Below, in pieces: positions 12,666 to 25,277 of a stretch of DNA of 58,000 bases; position 1 is the first letter of the stretch; each line of letters opens with the position of its first letter. The notes under the pieces were generated by a model. That model did no database searches and was not told where the DNA came from. It worked only from the letters and a program-made list of their open reading frames with translations. The stretch spans positions 615,970,476-616,028,475 of the forward strand of contig NC_081408.1 in assembly GCF_030272615.1 (NCBI RefSeq). Reading direction: 5' to 3'. The position numbers and the translations under genes were made by a program. Source of the DNA: Cryptomeria japonica. Taxonomy: Eukaryota > Streptophyta > Pinopsida > Cupressales > Cupressaceae.

Positions 12666-13823
12666 TGTTACTACTTATCAAGTTGCCATTAGTTTTTATA
12701 TTCAAAGTCATACTATATACTCTAGTCCATTAACACTACCGAATCATGCAGTCGGTATACACAGAGAAGTCGGTATGCACAGTCTAGTCGGTTATAGAAG
12801 AAAGCAGTCACAGAATGCAGTACACATCGAGCTGTCTACCGAGTATCTTTTTATGTCTACCAAGCAGCAAAGATGACACACCGAGTTGATATACACCAAG
12901 TGAAATGTGTTACCAAATTCATTGAACCTGGACATGCATATGAAAACGTGTTACAAGATCGAGGCACATATAACCGTTATCATATTAGAAATTGCACTAG
13001 AAGATTGTGTATGATTTTGAGATCAATCTAACCAATGAAATATTTTGTATAGTTATTCATTTGAGGAATCGTGTTTGTAAGATCGAAGCAATGAATTGGA
13101 TCACCGTCTTAATAGATCTATTTATACAGCATGAGTTAAGAGTTAAAGGTGTGTGCATGAGTGTAAGAAGACTGTTACAAAGACATAGAGGTCATCAAGA
13201 AGGTTTTCAGAGAACAGTCGAAGAGTAGAGTAAACAGAAGGGTTTACCGAGTTACTATATGGGTTACCGAGGTATGCTATAAGCAAGGTAATCTATTTTG
13301 AGCACATAGAATATGCTATAACATTTTAAAAGTAAAGTTGCAGATATTTCTAATGATTTTATTGTAATATTGTGAAGTTGTAAGAGAAACCTTTAACAGG
13401 GTAAAAGACTCTAATCAAGTCTATAAATTGTAAAGCCTCTAACCAAGTGCAGCATTTAGATTGAATGTTGTAAAATCCTTTAGCAAGGTAGATCTAACAG
13501 ATCTTGTTACTCCTAACAGGGTAAGCTATCAGAAATAGCTAATATGTAGCTCTAACCGAGCACTCTTTATTATTGTAGTAGTGAAGTTGTGGGTGCCATC
13601 CCCACCGCAGTTTTTCTCTCTAACCAAGAGTTTCTGCATAACCAAAATATATGTGTTATGGAGTGAATCGTGTATGATTGTTATCTATTTGCTTTAACTT
13701 TATTTTATGTTACTGCACTATTCTATTTATGCATAACAGTAAAGTTATTATTCAAGAAAAGTTTTGGAGTACTGATCCACTCCTCCCCTCTCAGTACATT
13801 AGCTTTCCATATTGGGCCTAACA
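12666..13823 (+). repeat. TRG1 3' LTR
   Basis: Partner of 4234-5391 with intact TGTT...AACA ends, followed by the target duplication TTATC at 13824-13828. Equal length to the left LTR indicates no net insertion or deletion since integration. Confidence 0.92.
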
Positions 13824-13828
13824 TTATC

Positions 13829-14347
13829 ATGTCTTCATTCTTTCACACAAGCCATAGATTCAAACTTGATAATAGATTTACTCAACCAAGGTTTATGTAC
13901 AACCACAACCATGGTTTTGATATGAAATGAAAGGAAACTTGCAACCTTCTAATGATAATTTCTACATACCCAAAAGAGATATATATGCAAATAAGTATTC
14001 AAATTTTATATGAAATGGAATAGACAACATAACCATCAAAGATGACACAAGATATACCATAGAAAAACTCTCAAGAGGGAAAAAACCCATCCTCCATGAA
14101 CACCTCTAAAACATCAAGCCTCTCCAATGCATCCTCCATGTGTTTAAGAATTTAACCACACATCCCATTCCATGCTTCATATATGCACTATTTAGAAAAA
14201 GACTCAAAACCCCAACCAACCAACCTTAGACAACTATCCTAGTGTTTTCTTTTATAGAAATGAGATCAAACAAAACTACCAAGTGGTATTACATAAAACC
14301 ATGTGACAAATACCATGAGATTACAAAACCAATTACCCCACATTTAA
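13829..14347. other. Flank of TRG1, no gene seen
   Basis: Continues the A/C-rich sequence found left of 4228. Only short frames without recognisable content. It ends at TTTAA (14343-14347), which recurs after the next solo LTR. Confidence 0.4.
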
Positions 14348-15467
14348 TGTTGGGTACAATTTTTTCAATTCATTCATATTTCCCCAATATTAAATTAATT
14401 TTTTTTTTTCAATGTGTGACCACATTAAATATATTTCTCAATGTTACATACAACACATAAATTTTCCCCAAGAATGTTAACTCCTAGTGATGTGCGTACT
14501 TCTAGGCCCCCTTAGGTGCACCATGTAAGGAAGTTAAGTAGCAGAACAACTTCCTACACTAACATTGAGAGAGAGGGTAATGCAAAAACTTTTATAGATC
14601 GTTACAACAATTACAAAAACTTAACAGAAATAAACATATATCATGTATACCACAACACAACACAATGATTTACATGGGGAAAAACCTTTCGAGAGAAAAA
14701 CCCTACACTCCAAAAGCAACTCAATTTATTATTCAACAATCTTGAAGAGCAAGCTCTTCACAGGAGTACCCCTAATCAAAGATTAAGAGGTAACTCAATT
14801 TCCATAAGACTCTTACACACAACCTCTATCTCACACACCTCATATATAGGAGATACAATACAAGAAACCGTCAAACGATATTACAAAACCCTAGGCTAAA
14901 ACCACCCAATAAAGTAGAGACGACCTTATCTCCATTCTAGATGCCCTATGATGTGTCAAAACACACATCGACATGTGTTCCTCCCTTTTACAACTCAATT
15001 ATGTGTCTGATGCAATTTTGTAATTCCTATTTCAGGAGTCCAAACTTTTGGAGGCCATAACTTGTGAATCGTGTGTCTGACTGATGAACCATTTGGAGCA
15101 CCGAAAAGCTCACGAAGTTCTCTATCACCTCATAAACTATTGTGTTGTTTATGCCCACTTTTTCAGGGCATTTCAGAGCATCTAAAGTCCTCAAAAATAA
15201 TTTTAAACCTTTCATCGCACCCTCCAAAAATGGAAAATTTAATATCTTCAAAATTAGCTATGATCTTGTGACGAAAATTTATCGCATGCTTATCTAGCCA
15301 ACCAGAAGCTTCGGGGAGAATTTTGCACCATTTCATGCTCAAACAAAAACTTACTATAAATAGTAACTTAATGTAAATGCAATGTTGAGACACCATTTTC
15401 CCAACACACCACACACATAATAATAAATTAAATAATTTGCAAGGTTTACAACACCTAATTCCTAACA
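14348..15467 (-). mobile_element. Probable solo LTR
   Basis: Starts TGTTGGG and ends CCTAACA, which are inverted ends matching at six of seven bases. TTTAA flanks both sides (14343-14347 and 15468-15472). The interior has a GGGGAAAAACC...GAGAAAAACCC motif (about 14677-14703) like the one on the antisense strand of the other LTRs here, so the sense strand is probably minus. No coding capacity. The left border is less certain because its first 130 bases resemble the flank. Confidence 0.5.
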
Positions 15468-15942
15468 TTTAATTTACATATTATCTTTTATAATATTTTT
15501 TATTAAAATAATCAGCAAAACAAGGGTGTTGGCCCTATATACAAACAACTCATAGGCGGAAAAAAGAAAAGCAACAAAACAAGGGTGATGACCCTATACA
15601 AGACCAAGTTGAACATTCCATTAACAACAAGTCAAAAGACTATTGTTAAAGGCCAACCAAACTAGCAACGACACAAGAGAAAAAAGATAAGATCACAACT
15701 CAAGAGTAGCTAGAAATGCCCAAAACTTGAAAAGGAAGAGTTTTTTAAGGGGGGGAAGGGGTAGACTTACCTTGCCACCTACGACAAACAACAATCCAGA
15801 CAATACTATTATTAGGAAAATCACTGCAAGAAGGGTCTAGTGGGGAAATCCCCTTATAGATTTTGCCTACAACTAGAGTAGATTGTTGTTGTTGAATAGA
15901 ATCAACAACATACTCACTAGAAGTAGATTGTTGCTGCAAAAC

Positions 15943-16660
15943 TGATGCAGGAGCATCCCCAGTTCATAGCAATCTTGCATCAACCAAAAACATTTTCCTT
16001 TCTTTTTGCTTTATGTTTGCAGTTTCAACTTTTCTTTCTGTGTGTCCCGATTTTGGCTCACCGGATCCTGTGGAGTTGGATTCTTCTTGAGGACATGATC
16101 ATCTTTCTTGCTTCCTGACTGCATCACATTTGGATCATTTTTTGACAAGATATCACTATCAGTTTCCTTGACAATTTCATGTTACTGGTTGGCAGTTCTT
16201 CTTACCGATTGCCTGGACCTATTTTGGTGATCTAGCGGAACCCCTTTCGAAGCTTGCAGAGCCTTGGGCATTGATTCTGATGTTCCTTGGTGTGTGGCCA
16301 GCCTTTTCCCACAATCTACATTTCATCCTTTGGATTTTCCTGAGGAATCTCTTGGCGGAGGCCGACCTTGTTATTTTACCTGTTAGGTCTTGTTCTTCAG
16401 GTTTTGATACCTTTTGGGCCAACTGGATCCTTTGGATCAATATATATAATTATAATTTCACATTAGAATGTAATCAATCAAAGAATCAAGTAGCGAGATT
16501 GTGCATAGAAGATAGATATTAAGATTCAAGGTCTCGGTTGTGACCTATTCTGTATATTCTACCAAGCCTGTGAGTCGATTATGTTGTAACCCGGTTGTTA
16601 CTGGTTGGTTGTAATCAATTTTCATGCAATAAAACAATCTATTATGTATTGCATCCATCA
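15943..16660 (+). mobile_element. Probable LTR insertion within the LINE ORF1 remnant
   Basis: Sequence unrelated to ORF1 starts TGATGCAGGAGCATC and ends near GCATCCATCA. It includes a GTTGTAACCCGGTTGTTACTGG stretch and AATAAAAC near 16629, typical of an LTR R/U5 end. Target duplication not found, so borders are approximate. Confidence 0.4.
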
Positions 16661-17594
16661 TATATGTGTGTTTCTATTGTGTTTACTCTTGCTGAATGGT
16701 CCAGATTGATCTCTTTGAGGTCCCTCCTCACTGGTGACTACTTCAAAAATAGAAGCGACGGGAGTAGAATCCTCAAGGCCGAAGGGGGCCACACCAATAG
16801 CATCCAAGGGGCCAACAGATGCTTCAATAGAAGTAAGAGGCACAACCTCATCCCAATCGAGGAGTCTCCATTTACATGTGAGGAGTCGTTAGAATCATCA
16901 AAATTAGAGGTCTTGGCAATCAAATGATCAGCACTAGCATCCTTCCACCAAGTAGCAACACCTTTATGTCATGAGAGAGAATGATCTAAAGCTAAGTGAC
17001 CCATTGAGAAGCATCTACGATAGAAAAAGGGCAGGCCCTCATTATCTAGTGATTGAGTTCATGGCCTATCCCCAACCATAAGAACCACATCCCTAAGGAG
17101 AGGATAGAGATCTCAATGTTGATTAAAATATGAGCAAAGGTAGAATGACCCATGAAGTACATGGAATCATCAACCTTCAAGAATTGACTAATAGAGTTAC
17201 CAATAGCCTCGTAACAAGAATCCTCCCAAAAATGAAGGGGAAGATTGGGAAGGCGAACACAAACCGGACACACATTGAGTGGTTCAATAAGAGGGCTAAA
17301 AGAAGGTGTCCAGGGTTTTGATTGAGAGAGAGTTAACTCCCCAAGCCCACAACTTTCCATCACCAATTCATGGTCATCAGAAGAACCAGAGGAAGAAATA
17401 AAAAACCTTCAGCGCAAGGGTAAAGCTCAATACTACCAGCAACCAAAGGCTTCCAAGAAACACTCACCCAATGGTGGAGATCGAGGAGAGAAGGCCATCA
17501 CCCAACAAATTTGCACACCAGCCCAAAATGTTGGTAGAAACCAACATTTCCTACCACATCTTGGCCATAAACCACCATAGAGGAGGTCTTGCCA

Positions 17595-17900
17595 CAACGA
17601 AGAGGAAGAGATGTGTTCAAGTTTAAATAGATCCGGAGTAAATACAAATTAACAATTATATGCAAATTCCAATACACAAAAATAAAGAATAATACACAAC
17701 ACAAATAACATAGAGACTTACCATGGTTCACCCAAGGTGGGCTACATCAATAGAATACAGTCATCCAACCTTTTCTTATTATCTAGTAAAATAATACAAC
17801 ACCATTCCAAAGCCTTTTTCATTCCAGCCACTTATAACATGCAATTTTTAGTGCAACCTAAAAAATCAGCTTTTTAGGGCAACCTATGACTCATGTATAG
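17595..17900 (-). mobile_element. Possible small LTR/TRIM-like insertion in ORF1
   Basis: A roughly 300-base AT-rich block interrupts the ORF1 reading. On the minus strand it carries GTAGCCCACCTTGGGTGAACCATGG, similar in style to LTR junction motifs in plants. No clear ends or target duplication. Confidence 0.3.
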
Positions 17901-20063
17901 TATTTGCATGATCATTCACCACATACCAACAAGATGTCCCCTTGGGAGGAAGAGCAACAGTAGATTTGACCACATGAGAAAAGATTTGCCCACCAATAGT
18001 GGAAAAAGGTCAAGCAGGAGGGAACCCAACACCAAAAGAAGCCTGAATTAGACCATCATTAATAGGGGAAACCAACACAACTAAAGGAGAAGGTGGAGAG
18101 GTAGCCATTGCAGCGACAAGGGAAATAGCTACGACAAAAAGCATAGGGGCTAGATGCATGGCACGCACATTAGGCAGGGCACCAACCGCGTGAAGGATGT
18201 CCACAGTAGAAGGTTGAGGTGAAACAAGTGTAGCATTTGAAATTTGTTGGGCAAGAGTCGCACGCATAGCAGTCTCCATGAGTTCATTCAAGCGTTAATA
18301 ATGTTAATATTGTTTATGATAATTAAATTTATTTCTTATTGGGTTAATAAATATTTTGTATTAGTTACTTGAATTATCATCAAATAGTTATTTTCCCACC
18401 TCTATGAATTAGGTTTGGTCTTCTCAAGGAGAAGTTCATGACACACTTTTTGGACAACATCTAGTCTTATAAAAATCATAGTCTCTATTATGGTACGGTG
18501 TTCGTGTCTTCCATCTTCAATGGAGATGTCAAATAGTGTGAAACAACTTTTTTTCATCACAATAGAAACACATAATATTCTAAAATCTTGCATAATACAT
18601 CTCTTTAGAATAGTATCCACATACTTACTCTATTTTATCCAGATATTTTTCTTATGTTTATCTTTTTTATTCTCCATTCCCAAAATAATTTTACCACACC
18701 AAGGTCCTCCATTTCAAATTTTGTGTAGAGCTAAGATTTTAATTTTTCAATCAAATACTTTACTTTGTCAATAAAAAATAGGTCATTAACATATATGGAA
18801 ATAACCAAGAAATGATCAACATCAAATTTAAAATACACAGTCATTAAATTTATATTGCACAAATTTTAAACTCAACACATATATATTGAAATTTTGATAC
18901 ATATTAGGACTCTATTTTAAACCAAATAAGGATTTTTAACTTATAGACCAATGAATTTTACTTTTCACCACATAGTGTTTTGGTTGTGTTATATAAATTT
19001 TATCCTTCAAATCACCATGAAGGGATGTTGTTTTCACACCCATTTTCTTGATTTCTAGATAGTAAGTTGTAGCAATAGATATAAAAATATGAATGGATGT
19101 CATTTTAGCTATAGGATAAAATTCTCACCATAATCTACTCCCTCAACTTGGAGCAACCCTTCACAACCAATCATGCTTTACACTTTTTAATGTTGCTATT
19201 TGAACCCATTCTCTTTTTTAACACTCATTTTGCAACCAACGAGCTTTCGTGTTTTAGTAAATGGTTGAAGATCCCATCTATTACTTTTTAGATCTACCAT
19301 CTCTTTATCCATGACTATTTTTTTTGTTTTCTACATCATTCATACCAAGAGCCTCTTTAAATTATGTTAATTCTCAACATTAGAATTCAAATAAAATATG
19401 CATATACACTCATCTAGATAATACCTATCTATTTCTAGGTATAACATTTAATAAGCTAAGGTTTAGAATATTATTCTTCCTTTTATGATTTAGAACTCAT
19501 GGAGCTCTCATTAACTTCTTAAATTTTTAGATGCCTTAATTCAATTTTTCAAGCATAGAAAGAAATTAAATTGCATCTTTCTTTTATTCCTTTTGTTTTA
19601 GCTACACTATAAAAAAATAATGTTTAGCTTATATAAAAATAAAACTTCTAAAATAATTTTCTTTTAGTGCACTAAGATCTAAAATCTTGTATCCTCTCAC
19701 ACCATAATTGTGTGGATAATGAAGACATATTTCACATCCTCATTATCCATTTATTTCTACTTCTTCTTTGGCACGTGTGCATATGTCTCACAACCAAAAA
19801 TACTTACATTTATAAGTGAAGGTTTGTGACTCAACCATTCCTCTAGTGGAATATTGATAACAAGAATTAATATAAGGGACCTAGTTGTAAGGTTGGAAGT
19901 AGTGGTTGTAGCTTTAGATGAAAAAAAGATATTCTACACCAACACCATGTAGCATGTTCCTAGCCTTCTACATTAATGTCATATTCATTCATTCTATAAC
20001 TCCATTCTATTATGAAGAATAAAAAATTATCATATCTCTATCTATACAATAAGTTTTACATAA

Positions 20064-22783
20064 CTGTATTTATAGAGAAGGTAATGGAGAAGCTGACAAA
20101 CTTGTTAACCTAGGCACATATGGTCACTCATTCAAAACAATAGAAGCATGATTTTAAGCATCTTATTTTATCAATATTAGCTTGATTTTCATGGAAGGGC
20201 CATACCTTAGTTATATTATTGCTTTTTCCTATATAGGCCTAAATGGCATAATTGAAAAGGTCATTAATTGTAGATTGTTTAGATTTTGGATTATTAAGTA
20301 ACATGGTATCCATGTGATACTTTCAAGATGACTTATTTGAGTTGATATCCCAATAAAGGTATGATTTAAAGATATCATATACAATTAGTTCGCATATGAG
20401 AACTGTCGAGCTTCAAGTCAGATGCTCTTGTAATGATATCAATAAGTAGCTTCTAGAATTCGATAAAGTCTATTAGTAGCTTCCGAGAAATCACTGCTGG
20501 AAAATTAATGAAAAGATGCAGTCGAATCTAAAATTAGTGTCTGCCAACGATCATAGGCTTATGGCATTTAGGGGTTCTGTCAAAGCAGAGAGATGGAATA
20601 GAATTCTTCAGGAGTTGGACGACTTATCAGTCCGAGCGGTTCGTGAGATTATGGGGGAGGATGCCTTCAATTATGATCATGTTTATCAAGTAAATTGTGA
20701 TGTTTCAACTACTTTTTTAGCCATTCTGCTTTATGTAGGTACCCCTAAGAATGAGACTAAATTCTATCAAAAAGCATTTTTAAGGAGGATTTTCTGGGTA
20801 ATTTAGATTTAGTAGTGGATTGTGTGGATCAAAATCTTACCATTCCATTTCCTGGAGATTATGAGAAGGTGCAAACTGGTGGTAACAGGGCTAGAGTGTG
20901 TAGGCGTCCGCTTTCGGTTATCAGAGACTAAAATGCCTTTGAGAAGCGGAAAGCTAGTATTGTTAGGAATGTAGATTTCCTAATGAAATGGCTTCTTCTA
21001 AAGGAGATGAGTGGTAACAAATGGTTGGTGGACTATCTAGTCGTTGAAGGATATGAACCCCCGAAGGACATGGGGGCAATAGATGTGGAAAGGATTCGGG
21101 TTATTCCACCTGTTATAATTAAGGCCAGTTGTGTAGGGAAAGACAAGGATGCTTCTCAAAATAGAGATGGGGAGATGGGGGCTTTGTCTTCTACACCGAA
21201 TTATGAGTATGTTGATCGTAGCCTGCTAGAGAAGGATTAAGGCTTTCCCCTGTATACGAAGTTCTTAGGAACCTTGCTTTATTTTCATCAGGATACGGAG
21301 AAGCCATTTTGTATCTTATGGGCTTAACTTTATCTAGTTTATCCAGTATTTTGACCATATAGGTTGCTATATTAGATATCACTATACCCCTTTTTGGTAA
21401 GGCTACTTAAGGATATGGGCTTACTGCTTATCTGGACTGGACAGTGTTTGCTTTTTTCTAAAGACCTACTTTAAAAGCTATAAATATTTTATATATATTA
21501 TTTTGATTTTGGGTTAGAATTGTAATGTATGTATCGTGTTTTTCCATATGGTGATTTTTGTTTTGTATGTTTGTATGCTTTCTCTTCCAGCGAGCTTAGA
21601 AATTTTATCAAAACTTTAATTGCTCTCAATCTTATGTGATTAAGATGGTTCCGTACTTTAGTGGTGGGAACAGACATTATCATCATGTTTTTCCTTTAGC
21701 TGACAGTCACTAATGTTTGGCTTTGTAGCATATGGTTAGATTTTTTTAAGTTTGGAAACTTCTAGTTATGGTTTTTGGGTTAGCAATGGTACAGATGCAT
21801 TGTAATTTTTTTATTTAAGATTGGATCCCTAACTGTATTCTTAGTTGTTAGTGAGTGAGATATTTTGTTTGAATTATTATTAGCTTTTTGCAAATTTCTT
21901 GTTGGCTCATTCTTCTTTGGGGTTAACATAAGTAGCTATGGGTTTTCTTAATATCAAGGTAGGATGAATTCCTTTCATTCATAAATTATGTCGGTCCTTT
22001 AGATATAGTAGTATTTATAAGGATGATAGATGGGAATTTAGTCTATGGTTCTACTAATAGCTTACATATCTGAAGATGGTTTACCAAATTTTGGTTGGAT
22101 ATCTAAATGAAACTTGTGATGGGGACCCTACTGAGTTATGTCTTATATTGATGCCTCCTGTAAGGTAGTATAGACTTACAGGTGGGATTAGTATAGGTTA
22201 GAATTCTCAGTCTGGTTCACGCTATAGGTGGCTTTGACCCCCTTTTTACTAAGAATGGATGGTTAAATCAAATGGTTGACTAATTTTATGATATGCAGAT
22301 ATTCAATGCTTTTAATGCTCCTAACAATGGTCTTGGTTGTAAGGTGTGATAAAAGAAATTTGCAAAATTATGGACTCAGGCTACTTCGGAATTAGCTAGC
22401 AAGAAGCAACAATGCTCCTTTGCAGGTGGTATAGATATAGTACTGGTTTTTTTATCCAGATAACATTTTGTATACTCGAGCAAGGATATCTAAACAAGGA
22501 AAGGATTGAATCACAACATAGAGGAAATAGTGAGACTGGGTCTTAAGAATTTCTTTTGATATTACTGGTTGTAGCTTATCCAGGATTGTATGTATCTTGT
22601 ATGTTATAATTATCAGACAATAGCATCATTTAATTTCTCTGATCCATTAATGGATATGGGCTAGACTAGAGGTTTTCTTCCCTCCATTCTTTCCTATCGG
22701 TGCCCACATTGAATGGAGATGTAAAATTCATTTTTAATAATAATAAAATTATTGGCTTCGGCCTTTTATCAATCAAAAAAAAA
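20064..22783 (+). mobile_element. 5'-truncated LINE (LINE A), 3' part with poly(A)
   Basis: Begins inside the end of a plant LINE RNase H domain: REGNGEADKLVNLG, parallel to REGNQVVDYLANLG in the LINE at 51045. It ends in ATCAAAAAAAAAA near 22783. A 13-bp near-duplication flanks it: AAGTTTTACATAA (20051-20063) and AAGCTTTACATAA (22784-22796), differing by one transition. It lies inside the old copia remnant. Most of its 2.7 kb is downstream of RNase H, and part of that is ORF-like. Confidence 0.7.
20516..21240 (+). pseudogene. ORF-like segment in the 3' part of LINE A
   Basis: A 96-codon stretch (20516-20806) and, after a frameshift near 20745-20780, a second frame passing one stop (about 20929) and running to TAA at 21238. 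Together they would give about 240 residues with normal amino-acid composition. I recognise no domain. Its position after RNase H and before the poly(A) tail parallels the extension in LINE B, but I see no clear sequence similarity between the two. Confidence 0.4.
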
Positions 22784-23031
22784 AAGCTTTACATAATATT
22801 TTGAAATCATTGGAGAAAAAACATCTACCATTATTCATCCTCAAGCAATTAATTCTTTTATTCTACAACTCAACCATTACTTTAAATTCTTTCAAATGAC
22901 TTAAAACATTAGCTTTACTGTTTAGAAAATAAACCCATGTCCTCCTACTAAAATAATTAATAAAAGAAATATAATAAACTCAATTACCAAGAGAAGGAGA
23001 ATCAACTAGATGAAATACATTAGAATGGATT

Positions 23032-24249
23032 TGTAGCATCCTAAATTGTACTCCCTTACAATTTTGACCGCATGTGATACCTCACCTTGGCGTTCGCACT
23101 CTGAGGACTAAATAGGACCTGATTATGCTCTTGCTTTGCACATTAATCAACAAATTTATTTTTCACATCATCCTATCCTAAAATTTTGGAGCCTAATTGG
23201 ATGGGACCAGGACACCACACCCTGGTCCTCCCAATTAGGATTTAAATTTGGGCCTCTTAATGGTCATCAAATTTGAGTGGGAATCCCATCTTTATGTTGG
23301 CTTATGTCAAAAAATTAGTTTATTTTTCGGTGGGTAAGTATAAAAAGAGGTCTACCCCTCTCACTTGATCATCCACGCAATCCACACACATGAAATTCAA
23401 TTCAATGTCAAGCAATGAAGCATTCAAGTTCAAGTAAGAAAGCAATCAGTCTTCCTCTAAGCATTAGAGAAGAGATAAAGTCAAGATTCAAGCATTGGAG
23501 TTGACATTCATGTTTTATGCTATTGAAGACTTCATGAAACCCTAATTCTATGTGGAGACAAACAAAAATTCACAAGGAGGTATATCATTTGTTTTTCAAT
23601 CATTATTCAACCTCTCCATCAAAAGGAGAATATTTTCATTACTGCAATTCAATCAAATTTCATTTCTATTTCATGATTAATTTAAAAAATTGTTAGGTGG
23701 CCTAAGGAAAACCCCTAGTCCCAACCTATTTTCCCTTCTTTATGTGAGTAGGTAGTAGGTATGGAGCTATGACTTTCAGTATAAGCTTTATTTATAGAGA
23801 TGAATCAATTCCCCATTGGAGTGAGAAAATTTGGGAGGACTGAAATGACCAGCACACTGGTCCTAACAAATCGGGAGCTCCTTCTAGGAATAGGCCTGAA
23901 TCCTCTTACAATCCTGAAATTTAGGTTTGTGGCTCAATCCAGCGAGTGTAGCTTACTATCTGTGCATTTTTATATTAATTTCTAGCATATTTACCCTAAT
24001 TTTAGCAAATTCAATAAATCAATTCAACTCAAGGGAAAGAAGAGGGCACATTCAACACCCCTAGAATTAGCTCAACATTTATGCCTCTTAGATTTGGATC
24101 TATCTAATTCCTATATTAACCTAATGCTTTGGTCCCTAAGTAAAAATTAGCGTTTTCATACATCTATGGTGGAAATCCTAATTTTTCACCATTATAAGAT
24201 TAAATCCAAAATACATGAAAACTTATTAAAACTTGAGTAAAATTGAATA
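23032..24249 (+). mobile_element. Solo LTR in the copia remnant
   Basis: Starts TGTAGCATCC and ends AATA (one transition from AACA). It is flanked by the exact duplication GGATT at 23027-23031 and 24250-24254. The copia reading resumes on both sides. It has no internal coding region, as expected after recombination between two LTRs. Confidence 0.6.
23339..23347 (+). promoter_or_regulatory. TATA box of the solo LTR
   Basis: TATAAAAAG is followed by a pyrimidine-rich stretch, in the middle of the LTR, where the element promoter is expected. The LTR is presumably inactive now. Confidence 0.45.
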
Positions 24250-25277
24250 GGATTTTGTTTACCACAAATAAAATGTTCATAGAAAGTCAAATTCATGATT
24301 ACAAGCATCTAACTTACTGAAAAGGCTTTTTTAAACCCTTCTCTCCTATGTTTGCAAGTTTGATGCCATAACATGGTCTTCTATGTAGCGAACTTCGATT
24401 TTGTGGACAAAGTACACTTGGGTACCTAATAGCCACAACAATATACTAAGGATAAGACCATCTCTCTTTTCAGAAAAGTAGTATTTTACTATATCAATAG
24501 AAGTGTTATTACACTCAATCATACATGCATCAATCTAGTACAATGTACCTATTCTACTTCCTCTTACTATCACCATAGAACCTCTCGTCACTTTTACACT
24601 TGCTTCAAAAAATTATATGTGCACACTTGCATCTATTATCTTTCTAACAATTAAAAAATTCCTTAATAATCCTGAGATATCAAAGATACCATAAAATTAT
24701 CAAACTATAAAATAAAAAATTCACAACAAAACTTCCAAGGCCACCAATGTCAAGAAAAGAATTATCAGACAATTATAACTTACCACGATCATATTTTTCA
24801 CACTTTAACTAATGTTTATTTGAAGAGGTGGAAAATGCATCTAAGTTAATCAACCAAGTATTACCATAAAAGAATCTTCATCTTCCTTCTTGGACTTAGA
24901 ATGAAAATCTTGCTTCTTCTTCTCATCTCCATAATACTTTTAGAATTATTTGGTTTGGATAAAAATACTATATTCCACTTTTGACCAAAGTAGGACATTG
25001 AAATCAACATTTTTCACCAAATTTTTACTTTATCATACCTATAGCAACTAAATCATTTTGAAGATGATCTGAACTATTAGTTGTTTATATTTTATAGATT
25101 ATAAATATTTAAAATTCAAGAAATAATTTTTAATTTTTTACGTAACTTTTAATAACTTATTTTTTATAGTCAAAAATATTTATAAAAAGTAACATTACTT
25201 TGATAAAGCATAACTTTGTATGTAGAAAGGATTAAAAAAAAAGGTGTACATTTGTAATACCTATTGGAGTTGATAGT

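Larger units (their letters stand above)
4234..13823 (+). mobile_element. TRG1: complete pol-less LTR retrotransposon with two ORFs
   Basis: Two 1,158-bp direct repeats (4234-5391 and 12666-13823) bound this element. It is flanked by the exact 5-bp duplication TTATC (4229-4233 and 13824-13828). A primer site matching initiator Met tRNA follows the left LTR, and a purine tract abuts the right one. The interior encodes a coiled-coil Gag with zinc knuckles (5454-6806) and a second long frame (7349-12282). I find no protease, integrase, reverse transcriptase or RNase H motif in any frame. It therefore looks non-autonomous, comparable to TR-GAG elements but with an extra large ORF. Multiple GGGGAG purine tracts before the 3' LTR resemble those reported in sireviruses (Ty1/copia), which may supply the missing enzymes. 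Both frames now carry stops. Confidence 0.9.
15745..18291 (-). pseudogene. LINE ORF1 (DUF4283-type RNA-binding protein), broken
   Basis: On the minus strand the clearest part is 17366-17046. It has the WxxxFxPxxEPLN-type stretch, then VRLPNLPLHFW and a following 'IGNSISQFLKVDD' segment. That is the typical C-terminal half of the DUF4283 domain of plant L1 ORF1 proteins, followed by a decayed zinc knuckle near 16990-17040. Upstream frames at 17731-17498 and 18291-18010 supply the N-terminus. The extreme C-terminus, with the words SPLDPS and WIVVCRR, is at 15939-15745. ORF1 proteins bind element RNA as a chaperone. Several frameshifts and the two insertions leave no intact frame. The copy at 57003-57684 shares the C-terminal words. 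Confidence 0.7.
15468..18300 (-). mobile_element. ORF1-only LINE-related element (minus), interrupted twice
   Basis: Read on the minus strand it runs from an ORF1 N-terminus near 18291 to a 3' tail near 15490-15560. The tail has the word GGGCCAACACCCTTGTT, also present at 57784-57800 in a second copy. Between ORF1 and tail there is no room or trace for an ORF2 with endonuclease and reverse transcriptase. Insertions at about 15943-16660 and 17595-17900 split ORF1. This resembles half-LINE elements known in mammals, which keep only ORF1. Borders are approximate. Confidence 0.6.
18301..25256 (-). pseudogene. Decayed Ty1/copia pol and gag (minus), interrupted
   Basis: On the minus strand, around 19150-18890, a copia reverse transcriptase can be read through several frameshifts: DYGENF, IAKMTS, KKMGVKTTSLHGDL and LFGLK. 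Near 18840-18780 the catalytic YVDD box appears as YVNDL, with its first Asp lost. Regions 22797-23020 and 24250-24600 read as integrase and pre-integrase, and 24780-24950 as the Gag end. A LINE (20064-22783) and a solo LTR (23032-24249) interrupt it, and the OE element truncates it on the right. No LTR of its own is seen. This is among the oldest material in the window. Confidence 0.65.
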
